From: Floccularia luteovirens | Taxonomy: Eukaryota > Basidiomycota > Agaricomycetes > Agaricales > Squamanitaceae | Assembly (NCBI GenBank): GCA_009739215.1 | Contig: VSJF01000005.1 | Coordinates: forward strand, 1,302,001-1,366,000 | Direction of reading: 5' to 3' | DNA: 64,000 bases | Shown: piece after piece, positions 48,133 to 60,299 of the stretch | Position numbering within the stretch: the stretch's first letter is position 1 | Layout of the letters: each line of letters starts with the position of its first letter | Notes under the pieces: model-generated | Seen by the model: only the letters and a program-made list of their open reading frames with translations | The model's database searches: none | Told to the model about the DNA's origin: nothing | Made by a program: the position numbers and the translations under genes

Positions 48133-50240
48133 GCTTTACTAGGTATTAGTAGGCAGGGAAAACTGAAAGGATGGGTATACACCAGAGGAAGTATGCGAGT
48201 ATTTATCGTACTTACAATAGGTACGTCCATGATTCAAAATTTGAGGTGATCACCAAACCCAAACACTGGTAAGCTAGACCAGGGCTACCGGATAACAAAT
48301 GGCAAACGGGCGATAAGCCAATAGAGAGAACTCGAGGTAAAATAAAAAGGATCGGGAGATTGATACGATGTACAACCTTTCGAGGAGCATCCTCGGTTTC
48401 ACAAAAAAAGTAACTCGAGAGGTCGTCATGTTGTCGCTCGGACCCCAGGGACCCCATATCAGGGCCGCCAGTAGTGCTGATTGGCTACCGCCCAACAGTT
48501 GGAATGTCAAATAGTCTCCAATCCTTGGATGTTTCTGTACACTAGGAAATTTGATCTTTACTCTGTCCCACAAATATCCAACACCTCTAACGGGTTTGAC
48601 GGTGAAACAAGTGCCCCGTCAACTGACTGTGGAGTCTCACGGACACTTAGATCATGCTAGAATATTCTTGGTTCGACATCAGAAAAATCAAGGGAATTGA
48701 GCAGTTGATGAATTACTCATCCGTGTTGAAAGCATTGGCCTGATTATTATCAGGCGCACTGCGGCCGCACGTGTACCATCTTATCATAGCCGCCTAATGG
48801 GGCAGTACTTCGTGTAAGATGTCTGGATAATTAGATAACAAAGCAGATAATGAAGAATCTCGTTTATCACTGCGGGTATGGTTGCTTCTATAGTGTCGAG
48901 GGATGACTTCGGGATCGACATGACAGACGGCCTGGAATATGGGAGTTGGGAAACCAACACCTTAGAAATTTTCAATTGACGCACCTGCAGCTAACCTGGT
49001 TAATTATCAAAGAGAGATGCATATGATACCATCAGTAAAATCTCAGTGTCATCCATTCCTTGTGCGTTGCTGCATGAGATAATCAAATTTCGAGCCGCAT
49101 ACATCGCAACTCACTATTAGGATCTTACGTCTCAACGCCGCGGGGACGGAAGATCTACCACGACTCACAATAGGTCAATTAGTAGACAGTACTTCTTCCA
49201 TGCAAATCATTGCCTAGTTACCTCTCAACTAACTTCGAAGCTGTAGAGAGATTCAAAGAACGAGCGTGTAGAACATTCTTCACATTATTATTATGGCTTT
49301 TCGTATAGGCAAATATTGCTAATGCTCCTTGCGTAAACGTCGCATTGTCGTAAGAATTGAGGGTTTTGTTTAAGAAAATCTGATCTTTCCATTTTGAAGT
49401 GGATACGCCATATGATATGGGACAAGAGTCCACTGATTTCATGTGCACACGAACTGTACAACGAGTGAAAGCTCGATGATGGTTTCACTGAATGCGCCGG
49501 GATATCATATCACGCAATTTTGAATTTTGGGTAATAGTGAGTCCCGTCATCAATGGATACAATTTTGATTTTGATGACCCGACCAAAGAACCGCGGTAGC
49601 ACGATAAACTTTGTGTGCCCATTTTCACTAACCGGACCGTGGTAGAGACGTCCTGTCAACCAGGGCTGGTAGGAAGATGTTGCAATACGGGTTTCGAAAA
49701 CTGATGCTCACCACACCACCCGACTACGCAGTCACAAGCAAGACAGCAGTAGCAAAAGGATAATGGTAACCAGCCATACGAAAGCCAAACTTCTGTGCAC
49801 CTTCTGGGGTTCTAAAGGGATAGTATACACGAACCGGCACTTCGCCATCTGTGATGCGGTAAACCATGTTATAGAGGGACTGCAGCGAAGTTGTTGCCAG
49901 ACAACTAGAACATAAGCATCAAAGAACTTTGGCCGCGGTGAATATAATAAAAATAGGGTAAAAATCAAAAACACCAAGGACATATGATATCGTGGGTAGT
50001 TCCGGGGTCCCACAGCCACGAAAGTGTAACAGATTAGCAGATTCAGCGATTCAACGATTCAGCGGTTCAACACCGCCAAATCGGTGCCAGCCATGTCCTA
50101 TCTTTCGCTTGCTTGCAAATTTAACCTGGGGTTATCCATTAACTTTGATAAGTTTAAATACGTTCCCCTCCCCCCTCTCGAGTCTTTCCTCACCTTCTTT
50201 ATCCTCGAGTACATACACCTCCTGGATCGCGCCTATTACA
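48133..50240. other. Region between the two desaturase genes
   Basis: This 2.1-kb stretch holds the promoters of the two head-to-head desaturase genes. No complete gene is visible. On the minus strand at about 49735-49920, one frame reads ITDGEVPVRVYYPFRTPEGA and runs to a stop near 49732. Around 49530-49640 another reads VIKIKIVSIDDGTHYYPKFK. Both look coding-like, may be relics of separate lost genes, and match nothing I can name. Confidence 0.35.
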
Positions 50241-51978
50241 ATGTTCGGTATATTCAAGGACGGGCCAGAGTTTGAACAGCGCAAGCGCACGCCGTTTAAA
50301 CCACCCACTGTACGTGGCTCTTTCATTTTTTGAAATTTCATATCTTATACTTTTGACTAGATCACTCTTGCCGAAATTCGCGCAGATTTGCCAAAACATC
50401 TGTATGAGAAGTCGACAGCAAAGGGCCTCTATTACTATGTCCGGGACGTCATCTGTGTCCTGATTTTCTATAAGCTGGCATTACTCATTGATCCCGCCGC
50501 GGAATTCGCTCTTAATATGGGAATCAACTCTACCATTGTGCGCGCCGCAAAATGGATATCCTGGGGCTTTTATTTCCATTGGCAAGGTGTCGCTTTTGCC
50601 GGTCTATGGTGCCTAGGGCATGAAGCAGGCCATGGTACTCTATCTGACTACAATTCTATCAACCATGTCCTTGGATTTACCCTTCATACTGTAGGAGCAC
50701 CCACCTGGTTATTTAGCCTTCGCTCATTCCAATTCTTCATTAGTTCCTCCTTATTCCGTATTACGCATGGAGGTCCACCCACCACGCTCACCATGTAAGA
50801 ATATATTCTTATCAATTAATGCGAGTCTAATTGGCGTTCTATAGAAAGCAACAATGTCACTGGAGCGCGATGAGAATTTCGTTCCTCGCACCCGCTCTGA
50901 CTACAAGCTTCCATCCGCCGAAAAGGCGCGACTCCAAGATTACCATGAACTTTTCGAGGATGCGCCACTATATACTCTCCTGCGCATCCTCTTCATGCAA
51001 GCACTGGGAATGCAGTACTACCTGTTGAAGAACGCTATGGGCTCTCCAATGTACCCTCCAGGAACCAATGTAAGACGCTCAGTAGCTTTGATTTATATTT
51101 ACTAACTTTCTGAAAAATAGCACTTCAACCCCTCATCTCCCCTCTTCAAGGCACACGAGCGCAATGGTATCATTGCATCAAATATTGGCTTGACAGTTAT
51201 GAGCTCCATTCTCTACTTGTTCGCTCAAAACAACGGCATGTTGAACTTCTTCCGACTTTACTTCATTCCTTATCTCGTGCGTTTATATCCAAATGAGTCT
51301 GCTTCCTGACACTTATAATAATAATCCACAGCTTGCGAACCACTGTAAGCCATCAACGCACCATATAAGCTTTTCTGAAAAACTGAACTGCATTTAGGGA
51401 TTGTTATGTTGACTTACCTCCATCACTCTGACCCGACCATGCCCCATTACAGGGCAAAACAGTGGAGTTTCCTCCGGGGTGCTCTTGCCACAATCGACAG
51501 ACCTCTGCTTGGCTGGGCCGGAAGATTTTTCCTTCACAATGTCTCTCACGATCATGTAAGTGGATGACCATCCAGACCCCACCCCCAAGCGATCTCACGC
51601 CAACCACGTGTTACAGGTTGCTCACCACATCAATTCGTCTGTGCCTTTCTGTAAGTGTCATAACACCCTATCGCCGCATCTAGTGTGAAACCCTGTTCCT
51701 CAATTTAGATCACCAACCCCAAGTGACTGAGCACTTGAAGAAAGTTCTTGGCAAGGAATACAACTACGATTCAACAGTATGTTTTTCTATCAATCCGTTT
51801 ATAGGCTTTTTCCGAATTACCAAATTCTCAGAACACCTTCCGAGCCCTATGGCGCACATTCACACAATGCTGTTTCATCGAAGATGAAGGGGATATTGTC
51901 TTCTATAAAAACAAGGACGGAAAAGCCTCTCGATTCTTGGCAGAGGGAGCGTTAGACATGCCTAAGGCTGCATATTAG
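50241..51978 (+). CDS. FAD2: Delta-12 fatty acid desaturase, paralogue 2
   Basis: This is a second oleate desaturase-type gene, clearly diverged from paralogue 1. The start at 50241 gives MFGIFKDGPEFEQRKRTPFK, then ITLAEIRADLPKHLYEKSTA. His box 1 is LGHEAGHGTLSD, with Ala where most delta-12 enzymes have Cys. Box 2 needs two introns and gives YYAWRSTHHAHHKATMSLER. Box 3 is HDHVAHHINSSVPFYH. Membrane parts include WGFYFHWQGVAFAGLWC and IVMLTYLHHSDPTMPHYRAK. The end is RFLAEGALDMPKAAY, with the stop at 51978. About 430 residues. All iron-binding His are present, so activity is likely. Regiospecificity (delta-12 or a related position) cannot be read from sequence. Confidence 0.93.
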
Positions 51979-52961
51979 AGAATTTTGAGTGACAGGAAGC
52001 ATATATGTAATATCTTGAAGTGGTTTGCATCAGCTACACATCTTTGAAATAGAAAAAATCAATGACGGCTTATAACATCTCTCGATCATATATTTGTATA
52101 CACGCAATCCTAATTTTTCTTTGGGACAAATCAGATTGCGTTATAACTGCTACCGCACCTACGATTGGCATGGATTGGCATATGTAAAATGTAGTAGATG
52201 AGGATAGATTTCAGTAACCTCCGACGCTGTCGGCCGGTGTTATGTACACCTGCGTAGCATGTAGAGCTTTCAGCGAACTGGTTTCATGGCAGAATCATGT
52301 GCCGTGACATAACATCAAGCGGGGTCCTTGTTGAAAGATGGGGATTTTCAAACCACCGTGCACCAAGTGCGGTACTCTATGAAACTTCGAATATAGTTCT
52401 CCTAGATTTGTTCAGATCTCAGCAGCTCGGGCGGCTACATATGTCATAGCATTCATAATTCCCACTCCTAAAAAATGCATGTGTCCAGTTAGGGTATTTT
52501 TCTAGAAGACATCTCACCCTGAATTCCTTCATCATCCCGTTTGACTTTTACACTATCATCATATGGAGCACAGGGGCCCTTTTGATAATAATAGTCTAGA
52601 ACGAATGTTGTTGTTGGCAGTCGCCTGGCACATGTGACACAGGTTCGTCATTAGATGGCATTCTGTCCTCATCCATCGAAGTGTTTGAGACCTCAGGTTT
52701 TCACTCTGTGTAAAGCCTATTCTGCCATAGTGATTAAAAGAAGAGGCGGAAGTCGCATTTTGGATATAATATTCCACTGTGAAGCCATCGTCGCATGAAT
52801 CATTCGCACTTATTGCGTTCCACCGCCGAGTTGATTGGCGCTTTAATGTCAAAATAAGTATGTCCGGCTGATATATTATTATATAGTTTAGACCCACTGA
52901 GAGACTGACGTGGGTTGTCGCATCAGTATGTTCAAGCCACCTCACCGGCTAACACGGGCCG
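51979..52961. other. Intergenic region downstream of desaturase 2
   Basis: A 128-codon minus frame (52945-52559) has no recognisable feature and no support from codon pattern or neighbours; I leave it unannotated. No other structure was noted. Confidence 0.4.
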
Positions 52962-53378
52962 CCCATACCTGTTTCAGTCGGCAACATGTTTACTGTTTCT
53001 CACACTCTTTTTCTTTGAAAAAAAGATTTCCTGTTTCTGCCAGAAAAAAAATACAAAAAAGGTTCATCTTTTTTTGAACTATTTCTGGTAGAAACAGGTA
53101 TTCTTTTTCTTAACCTTTTTCTGCTAGAAACAGGAGTTCTATTTCTAGCAGAAAAAAAAAGGAACAAGAATACCTGCTAACAAAGGAACATGCCTTTTTC
53201 TGCTAGAAATAGATGATATTTTTCTGAGCTATTTCTGGTAGAAATAGGTATTCTTTATCTGATTCTTTTTCTCTATCTTTTTCACCCAGAAACAGATAAC
53301 CTTTTTCTCATAAGAAAAGGCCGTGAGAAACAGAAAACATTTTTCATAATACCTGTTTCCGACCGAAACAGGTATGGG
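52962..53378. mobile_element. Foldback (MITE-like) element made of palindromic units
   Basis: The ends are inverted copies of cccatacctgtttc(a/g)gtcgg: left end from 52962, right end to 53378. The interior is a chain of short palindromes of the form tttctgg(t)agaaa or tttctgctagaaa, followed or preceded by cagg or ggta words. Some are arranged head to head: the stretch 53118-53162 is an inverted pair around ggagttcta. The 417-bp unit has no open frame. Terminal inverted repeats, internal foldback and small size suggest a non-autonomous DNA element. No clear target-site duplication was found. Confidence 0.6.
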
Positions 53379-54140
53379 TGCCTGTAGTGTCAGTTAAAGC
53401 GAATGTCAGAAGGTCATTTGACTCAACTAATATAGTGACAGAAATAATCAATTGTCATCCTCCATCTTGCATCATGCATCGTGGTGTGATGACAAGACTC
53501 TGTGCCAACCGACAAATCGGACTTCGTATAGAAACGAAAAGCAGCATCTACTAAGCATGAACACCACTTGACCTTCTAGATCAAACTTTCGCGGGTTTCC
53601 TTTTCAATATATAATGATGTGCAAGATTTTGATTTCGACGTGTTCGGGAAGGTGAGAACAAGGGTGCTGTTCAGTATGCTATTGTTCGGTTTATTGAAGA
53701 GCCGACAGAAACAAGAACAACGGGAGCAGGTTGGCAAGAACTTGGATATCTGGAGTTACAGAAATCGAACCAAGTTCCATAGATTTCTCGAGCCAATGGA
53801 AGTGGAATATCTTTTTGGTGAACTTCTAATGGCCGACGAACCCCCAGAAATTCCCAATAGCCAACAAACTACCTTATGCATGCAAAGTTTTCAAGGTCAG
53901 TTCTATTAATGGTGTTCCACCAGTCTTTTCAAGTTTGATGTATCGCTTTTGCGATGAATGGGTATCATGGTAATCATAGAAGTATACTAACAATGGTAAC
54001 GTATATTATTGTAGTTACAAAATCTGGGAGGCAGATTCCAAAAGCAATGGAATAACATGATGGTATGATTTGATCTAAGTACAAGATTTCCATAGACAAC
54101 CATGCCCATATAGTAATCGGTATGCAAGAGAGGTTAAACA
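53379..54140. other. Intergenic region with one weak open frame
   Basis: A plus frame ending at 53909 encodes about 96 residues (including FHRFLEPMEVEYLFGELLMA) but lacks an ATG near its beginning and matches no family I know. Nothing else is supported before the SUZ gene's stop. Confidence 0.3.
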
Positions 54141-54837
54141 TTAAGATTGAGTACGCGGTGGAGGGCGACGCATAGCAGTTCTTCGTTCTCCAAATCCAGC
54201 CGCTGATTGTTGACCAGCATCAGTTGATTTTGGAATACTTTCTTCAGCTGGTCCTTTCGGTTCACGCACAACACTTACGCCATTATTACCTCCAGATTCC
54301 GTTTGTCCTTTTTCACCGAATATACGAACGCGAGCGGCCTGATAACGTGCCTCTCGATCTTGAAGTGTCTCCTGGGACGATACGGAATTGTCAGAAAGTA
54401 TAGGTGAACCATTGGTATTATTTGAGGGGCGCTTCAAGATTCGCATTGCGGGTTGAAAAGCACCTGGTGGAGGGGTGTTTGTAGGTTGTGTTGATGGTGT
54501 ACGAAGAAGAGTAGGCATTGGTGCAGGAGCTCGTGCATTTCTGGTACATTACAAATCAATCAAATGGGGTGTATATGGTGCAGTAGAGAGGCGTACGCTT
54601 GTTCCCATATATGCTTATTGTCGGTCGCAACTTCGGGTGTCGTTTGTGGAGTGCTGCTTTCTCGTACTTCTGTTTCGTCATCATCATCTTCCCAGTCGTC
54701 GCGGACTGGTTGTGAACGCCGCACGAGCCGAGTCTGATAAAAAGGGGGAGTTGGAAAAGATTGGAATAATCAATGGAGTAGAGACGTACTGAGGATGAAG
54801 GAACGTCCCATGCTTCAGAATCCGCTGTAACACCCAT
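54141..54837 (-). CDS. SUZ-domain protein (SZRD1-like)
   Basis: The start at 54837 gives MGVTADSEAWDVPSSS, joined by introns to TRLVRRSQPVRDDWEDDDDE and EVATDNKHIWEQA. The next exon holds the SUZ-type RNA-binding motif: MRILKRPSNNTNGSP and then QETLQDREARYQAARVRIFG. The C-terminus is Gly/Arg/Pro-rich (RRTAMRRPPPRTQS), with the stop at 54141. About 195 residues, mostly disordered. The arrangement (acidic N-terminus, SUZ, basic tail) resembles animal SZRD1; a role in mRNA binding is inferred from the domain only. Head to head with the dipeptidase gene, 294 bases between starts. Confidence 0.75.
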
Positions 54838-55131
54838 GGCAAGCTAGTTTCACTTAAGTACTACAAGGCCAGAGTTTGGTAACTGCTGCTGACTAAGGCA
54901 CGGTTTAAAAGAAATTCTTATCATTTATCTTATCATGTCCCCTTTAAATGGGTCTTTGAGTTCTCGTAGTACATGCAGCATATAATGTTATGGGAAGTCA
55001 TATACAGGTTTATCTGTTCGCGCACTGTGGAATGAACTCATGCCATTTGGGGCAGTGGGTTAACCCAATAACTCTCACACTGATCATGAAACTAAGACGA
55101 TAACTACAATCATCGATTTCCAGCGCTTCCG
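54838..55131. promoter_or_regulatory. Shared divergent promoter region (SUZ gene and dipeptidase)
   Basis: These 294 bases lie between outward-facing starts. No distinctive motif was identified. Confidence 0.35.
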
Positions 55132-57099
55132 ATGCCAGCACCACCAGCTTTCATCAAGTACATTGACGATAACACAGACGCTTTCGTCCAGCGTTTATCA
55201 GATGCAGTTGCCATTCCTAGGTACGGGGTTCTACAGTTCTTCAGGGGTGGTGGACAAACTTATCCCTGATCGTTCTCTAACTATTATATTACACAGTATA
55301 AGTGGAGATGCTACGCACAGAAAAGATGTCGTGAAAATGGCCAACTGGTTGAATGGACAATTACAAGCCGTCGGGGTGACTACCCAACTTGTCGATCTTG
55401 GTATGCACACGATGGATGGGATGGAACTTCCTCTCCCACCTGCGATTCTTGGTCGTCTCGGTGATGACCCCAAGAAAAAGACTGTTCTTGTTTACGGACA
55501 TTTCGATGTACAGCCGGTGAGTCCTGTCGTTTTCTTCTTTTGCTATTTGTGGCACTAACATCATCAATCATTAGGCAAACAAATCAGATGGTTGGGATAC
55601 GGATCCATTCAAATTGACCATTGACAAAGAATCTGGGCGACTCTATGGGCGTGGTGCAACTGACGACAAGGGTCCCGTACTCGCCTGGATCAATGTCATA
55701 CAATATCACCATGCAGCTGGAATTCCCCTTCCCGTGAATTTACGAATGTGTTTCGAGGGAATGGAAGAAAGTGGTAGTGAAGGACTTGATGAATTAGTAG
55801 CAAAAGAGTCTCGCAAAGGAGGATGGTTCGATGGTGTAGATTGCGTATGCATCGTGCGTATCCTTATCTTTTCTACTGTTCACTTCAAATCCACCCCTCT
55901 AACCCATTTCATAGTCTGATAACTACTGGCTGAACACACGCACACCAGCATTGACATACGGCCTACGAGGATTAACATATTTCAAAGTAACCGTCTCCGG
56001 ACCTCAACGTGATCTCCACTCTGGTGTCTTTGGGCGGACAGTACACGAACCTATGACTGACTTGGTCCTGCTCATGAGCAAGCTTGTAGACGGATCTGGC
56101 CGGATTCTGATTCCAGGTATTGAAGAAATGATTTCTGAAGCAGACGACGAAGAAAAGTGCGCATTCAAACACTATTCACATATTTACATCTTTCTAAAAT
56201 TTGGGTTTTCAGAGCGTTGTATGCACGTTTGGATTATACGACAGCAGATATCGAGCAAGCTGCTGGTGCACCCATTGCACTCTCCGCCAACAAAGTTGAC
56301 GTACTAATGGGCCGCATGCGACATCCAAGTTTATCATTGCATGGAATTGAGGGTGCATTTAGTGGCGCTGGAGCGAAAACTGTTATTCCGGCCAAAGTTT
56401 CAGGCAAATTCAGTATCCGGTAATTCAGTCTCGATGATCCATACATCATTAGAATCTTTATTCTTTTTGTAATAGGTTGGTCCCTCCTCAAACCCCAGAA
56501 AATATCGACCCACTTGTAATCGACTACCTGAACAAGGAATTTAAGAAGCTGAACTCAAAGAATACTCTCAACATTGAGAACCTGCATGGTGGACGCCCGT
56601 GGGTTGCTGATACGCGACACTGGAACTTTGAGGCGGCGAAAATTGCTACGCGGGTGCGTGTTATAAAACAAAATAGGGCGACATGAGATTGACCCTCCCT
56701 TCTCATTACCCTATGAAAATCTCGTTTCCTAACCCATATAGGCAATATACAAACAAGAACCTGACTTAACGCGTGAGGGTGGCTCTATCCCTGTTACGCT
56801 CACTTTCGCAGAAAGTTTAGGGGTAAATGTTCTACTCTTACCAATGGGCCGAGGAGACGATGGTGCACAGTACGTATTTTTCCTAAACATTAACCCCACT
56901 CCCGCATATTAACCTATTTTTTCTTTCATCAGCTCAACCAACGAGAAGCTGGACCTGTCCAACTACATCCAAGGGGTACGTTACCATTAATCCTATTCTC
57001 TCAAATAAATTTTCTGACCATCGTGTTCTGGATTTTTCTCTCTCTCTTCAGACAAAGCTCTTGGGAACATATTTATATGAGGTTGCTGCACAAGCTTAA
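55132..57099 (+). CDS. DUG1: Cys-Gly metallodipeptidase, M20 family (Dug1/CNDP2 type)
   Basis: This cytosolic zinc or manganese peptidase splits Cys-Gly during glutathione breakdown, and other dipeptides. The start at 55132 gives [20 protein letters not shown]. The metal site is built from [37 protein letters not shown] and VCISDNYWL. The dimerisation lid has [20 protein letters not shown]. Late residues include [20 protein letters not shown] and [20 protein letters not shown] with the last metal His. The end is [13 protein letters not shown], with the stop at 57099. About 480 residues with around eight introns, intact. Converges on UDP-glucose dehydrogenase with 602 bases between stops. Confidence 0.95.
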
Positions 57100-57701
57100 A
57101 GCCCACTGAATGTATATATGTATGTTGTATGTACTGTGTATCAAAATGGAAGATATTAACTTGGGGAGCTCTGCATCCTCGCGTGTATGTATCTTGAATA
57201 AATCAATTATGGGCCTGTCGTTTCCCAGTTGGTTGGTTGTAGATCCACTAGCGACCACAGACAAGTGAAATGCTGCAATCAGTGCGTAACATTTTGCGGC
57301 TATGGTTGAGATGAAATTTCCTGCATGGGGCAAAACAATTTCCCAATGATATTGATACTGAGATCTTGAACAACCTTCCTGACATCTTCCAGGTATTCAA
57401 TAGCTTTCCAAGAGGCAGACAGGCAGTTTTTAGGAAAATCTTACGGAATACACTACAAGAATCTATTTTGTAAAACAAACAAGACGACAGGAGGAATGTG
57501 CACTGGGTAGCCTTCCAAAAATCCTAAGTAAAGAAACAAAAAAAGGGTCCTCATTCTACTCTATCTAACATTTTGGGGATTGGTCTGCTATCTTTTGTAT
57601 CGGGGTATGCAACATGCGTGAAACAAACAATTGAAAAAAACCACAAAGAGAAAAAAAAGTCATCTATGCGAAAAAGTCCTGCACGACATTTTTTTTTCAA
57701 A

Positions 57702-59538
57702 TTACGTGGATGGACGACCAATAGTGGTGACCTAAAATGTGTGTTTACGAGCACATCAGAATAAGTAAACAAGGCAAGGCAGAATAATAAACACGAACCT
57801 TGAAGCCAATCTCCCTAAGTTTCTGTGCATCAACGAGGAGTCGGCCATCGAAAACAAACGCAGGCTTGTTCATGCCAGCATAAACCGCCTCCCAATCAAT
57901 CTCTCGGAACTCTTTCCATTCCGTCGCGATGACAACAGCTTCAGCATTCTTACAAGCCTCGAGTGCAGAACTGCAAATTGTCACTTGCTTTTTGACTAAT
58001 TTTTCGCAAAAAGAATCGAGTTATTGAGCTATTAAACCAGCAACATAATGCGTAAGTATACGTACTAGAATCAAGTGGAGTCAAAGGGGATGCCTCTGCA
58101 AGATCAATCCAGATTTGATCAGCATGTACTTGTGGGTCGTAGATATTGACAAAAGCTTTTTCAGATTGGAAATCCTTAATGAGGGTAATCGCAGCGCTCT
58201 CGCGCGTGTCACCAGTATCGGCCTTGAATGCGAAACCGAGAACTGCAATGCGCTAGAATTATGATTGTGATAGTTAGAATGTACCTAAAAAAGGGTGAGA
58301 TAGCCGGTTCCATACCTTGCCTGTAATTGTATTGAACAACGTGTCTACAACACGTTTGGAAAACCTTCTTTTCTGGTATTCATTCATCTCAACAACTTGC
58401 CTCCAGTATGCCGCGACTTCGGGGAGATGGCAACTCTCGCTAAGGTATACGAGGTTAAGAATATCTTTCTGGAAGCATGATCCACCAAATCCTACGCTGG
58501 CACGAAGGAATTTGGGCCCAATACGCGAATCATATCCGATAGCGTGAGAGACCTCGTCAATGTTTGCACCTGTAGCTTCACAGATGGCTGAAAGTGCATT
58601 GACGGAAGAGATACGTTGGGCGAGCATGGCATTTGCAGCCAGCTTGGAGAGCTCGGAGGACCAGAGTCCAACTGTAAGGATACGCTCTTTTCTGTTGAAA
58701 GGTCAAATTTCAGGTTCACATATGCCCCCTAAAACTAAAAACTTACGGAACCCAGTTGCTATACACCTCTGAGAGGGACTGGCACGCATCGATACCTTCT
58801 TGAGTTTGCAATGAGCCAATAAGGACTCGGTCGGGGTTGAAGAGATCAGCGATGGCGGTTCCCTCTGCAAGGAACTCAGGGTTGGAAAGGATGTCAAAGC
58901 GGCAATTTGGTTTCGAGTTGGCTTCCAAAATGGTACGCATTGATTCGGCTGTACGGCATGGAACAGTAGACTTCTCCACAACAATCTTCGGTGTAGTCGC
59001 GACAGTCGCGATGCGACGCGTTGCCAACTCCACGTAGCTTTAGAAAAGAGTGAGTAATGAATGAAATGCAACCAAGTATGTACTCACTTGAGATCAGCTG
59101 CAAAACCTGCGCCTACACCAGACTTTTTTGTTGGTGTGTTGACACTGACGAAAATAAGGTCGGCTTCTTCGATACCCTTGTCAACATCTGTAGAAAAGAA
59201 GAGATTACGTCCTCGTGCTTCGCGGACGACTTCTTCAAGACCAGGTTCATAGATAGGAAGCGCAAAATCAGGACTGTTCCATGCGTCTATGCGCGCTTGG
59301 TTTAGGTCAACAATCGTAACTTGAATGTGGGGACATTTGAGTGCGATTACGGCACAGGTTGGTCCTCCTACATTTGGGTTAATAATTAGTGTTCAGCATG
59401 CAACAGCGCGCAATACAAACGCACCGACATAGCCAGCGCCAACTAGAGGATAGCCGAAACGATCAGATGGTACATTGCCGAGAAGAAAGAATATAGGTAC
59501 TGACTGCAACAGATTTTTGAAACTTTTACTGGGGCCAT
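57702..59538 (-). CDS. UGD1: UDP-glucose 6-dehydrogenase
   Basis: This cytosolic enzyme oxidises UDP-glucose to UDP-glucuronate with two NAD, feeding xylose- and glucuronate-containing polysaccharides. The start at 59538 gives [11 protein letters not shown] joined through two short introns to [15 protein letters not shown], the NAD-binding motif. Then [65 protein letters not shown], and the catalytic block [14 protein letters not shown] with the active Cys. The C-terminal domain has [20 protein letters not shown] and [15 protein letters not shown] last tiny exon gives VTTIGRPST, with the stop at 57702. About 460 residues. All key residues present. Confidence 0.95.
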
Positions 59539-59773
59539 TTTGATAATTGGTTTTGAGTGTAGGAGGAGAGTAGTAAAGGGGGGGTTAGAGGAACGAAGGA
59601 CGAGATGGAAGAGATTGTGGCTTTAATGAGATTTGGATTCGCTGATTGCACCGTAAAAGGTAAACAACGGAAACTTATCCCATTCCGGACATGTTGACCC
59701 CCATCCTGGATTTTTGAACGTTCCACCTACGTTTACGTATTCCAATTCATATTTCATCGATAGCAACACGTTC

Positions 59774-60208
59774 TCACTTTCGAAAAAAACCCTCAATCTC
59801 CAGATGAGTGCTGCGAGTTGAAGCTACTCGCAATGCTGTCTTTTTGATTACGCGAGCTGTTCTATGTAACTTTTGATCGGAACACGATTCCTTTTCGTAA
59901 ACTACATACATCCATTGACGGGTTCTAGCCATCTGCACCGTTGCCACGTCGTCGTATACTATCATGATCGACACTTCACTCATGGTTTTGGTTAACACTT
60001 GATCTATCTTCCCGCCTTGAAAATTTCTGCTTATGACTTTACCCGCTGGAAACTCAATCCTAAAACAGTCCACCATATTCGCATAACCCTGCAAGCCTCT
60101 CTTACCGCAACCGCAAGCGACTTGACGCTCATAAGTAGGAAATGGGAATGGGAAATGGACCTGAGATGACAGCTCTCGTAAATAATCATTCTCTCTGTCC
60201 GTAATCAT
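59774..60208 (-). CDS. Hypothetical protein, 144 codons
   Basis: A single open frame with an ATG at 60208 (MITDRENDYLRELSSQVHFP) and a stop at 59774. It contains ACGCGKRGLQGYANMVDCFR and a mixed, protein-like composition, without signal peptide or membrane segment. I do not recognise it. It lies about 235 bases upstream of the UDP-glucose dehydrogenase start and could be a real small gene or chance. Confidence 0.3.
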   Translation of the reverse strand: MITDRENDYLRELSSQVHFPFPFPTYERQVACGCGKRGLQGYANMVDCFRIEFPAGKVISRNFQGGKIDQVLTKTMSEVSIMIVYDDVATVQMARTRQWMYVVYEKESCSDQKLHRTARVIKKTALRVASTRSTHLEIEGFFRK

Positions 60209-60299
60209 TTCTCGTTTTCGTCTTATTAATTTCTATCTCCATATACAGGTTTACGCTACTCGCATTTCGCGACGGTAGTAATCGAACATTAGATGGGGT

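Noticed and set aside
52559..52945. 128-codon minus frame downstream of desaturase 2
   Set aside because: No recognisable motif, no exon partners, and the frame is simply free of stops.
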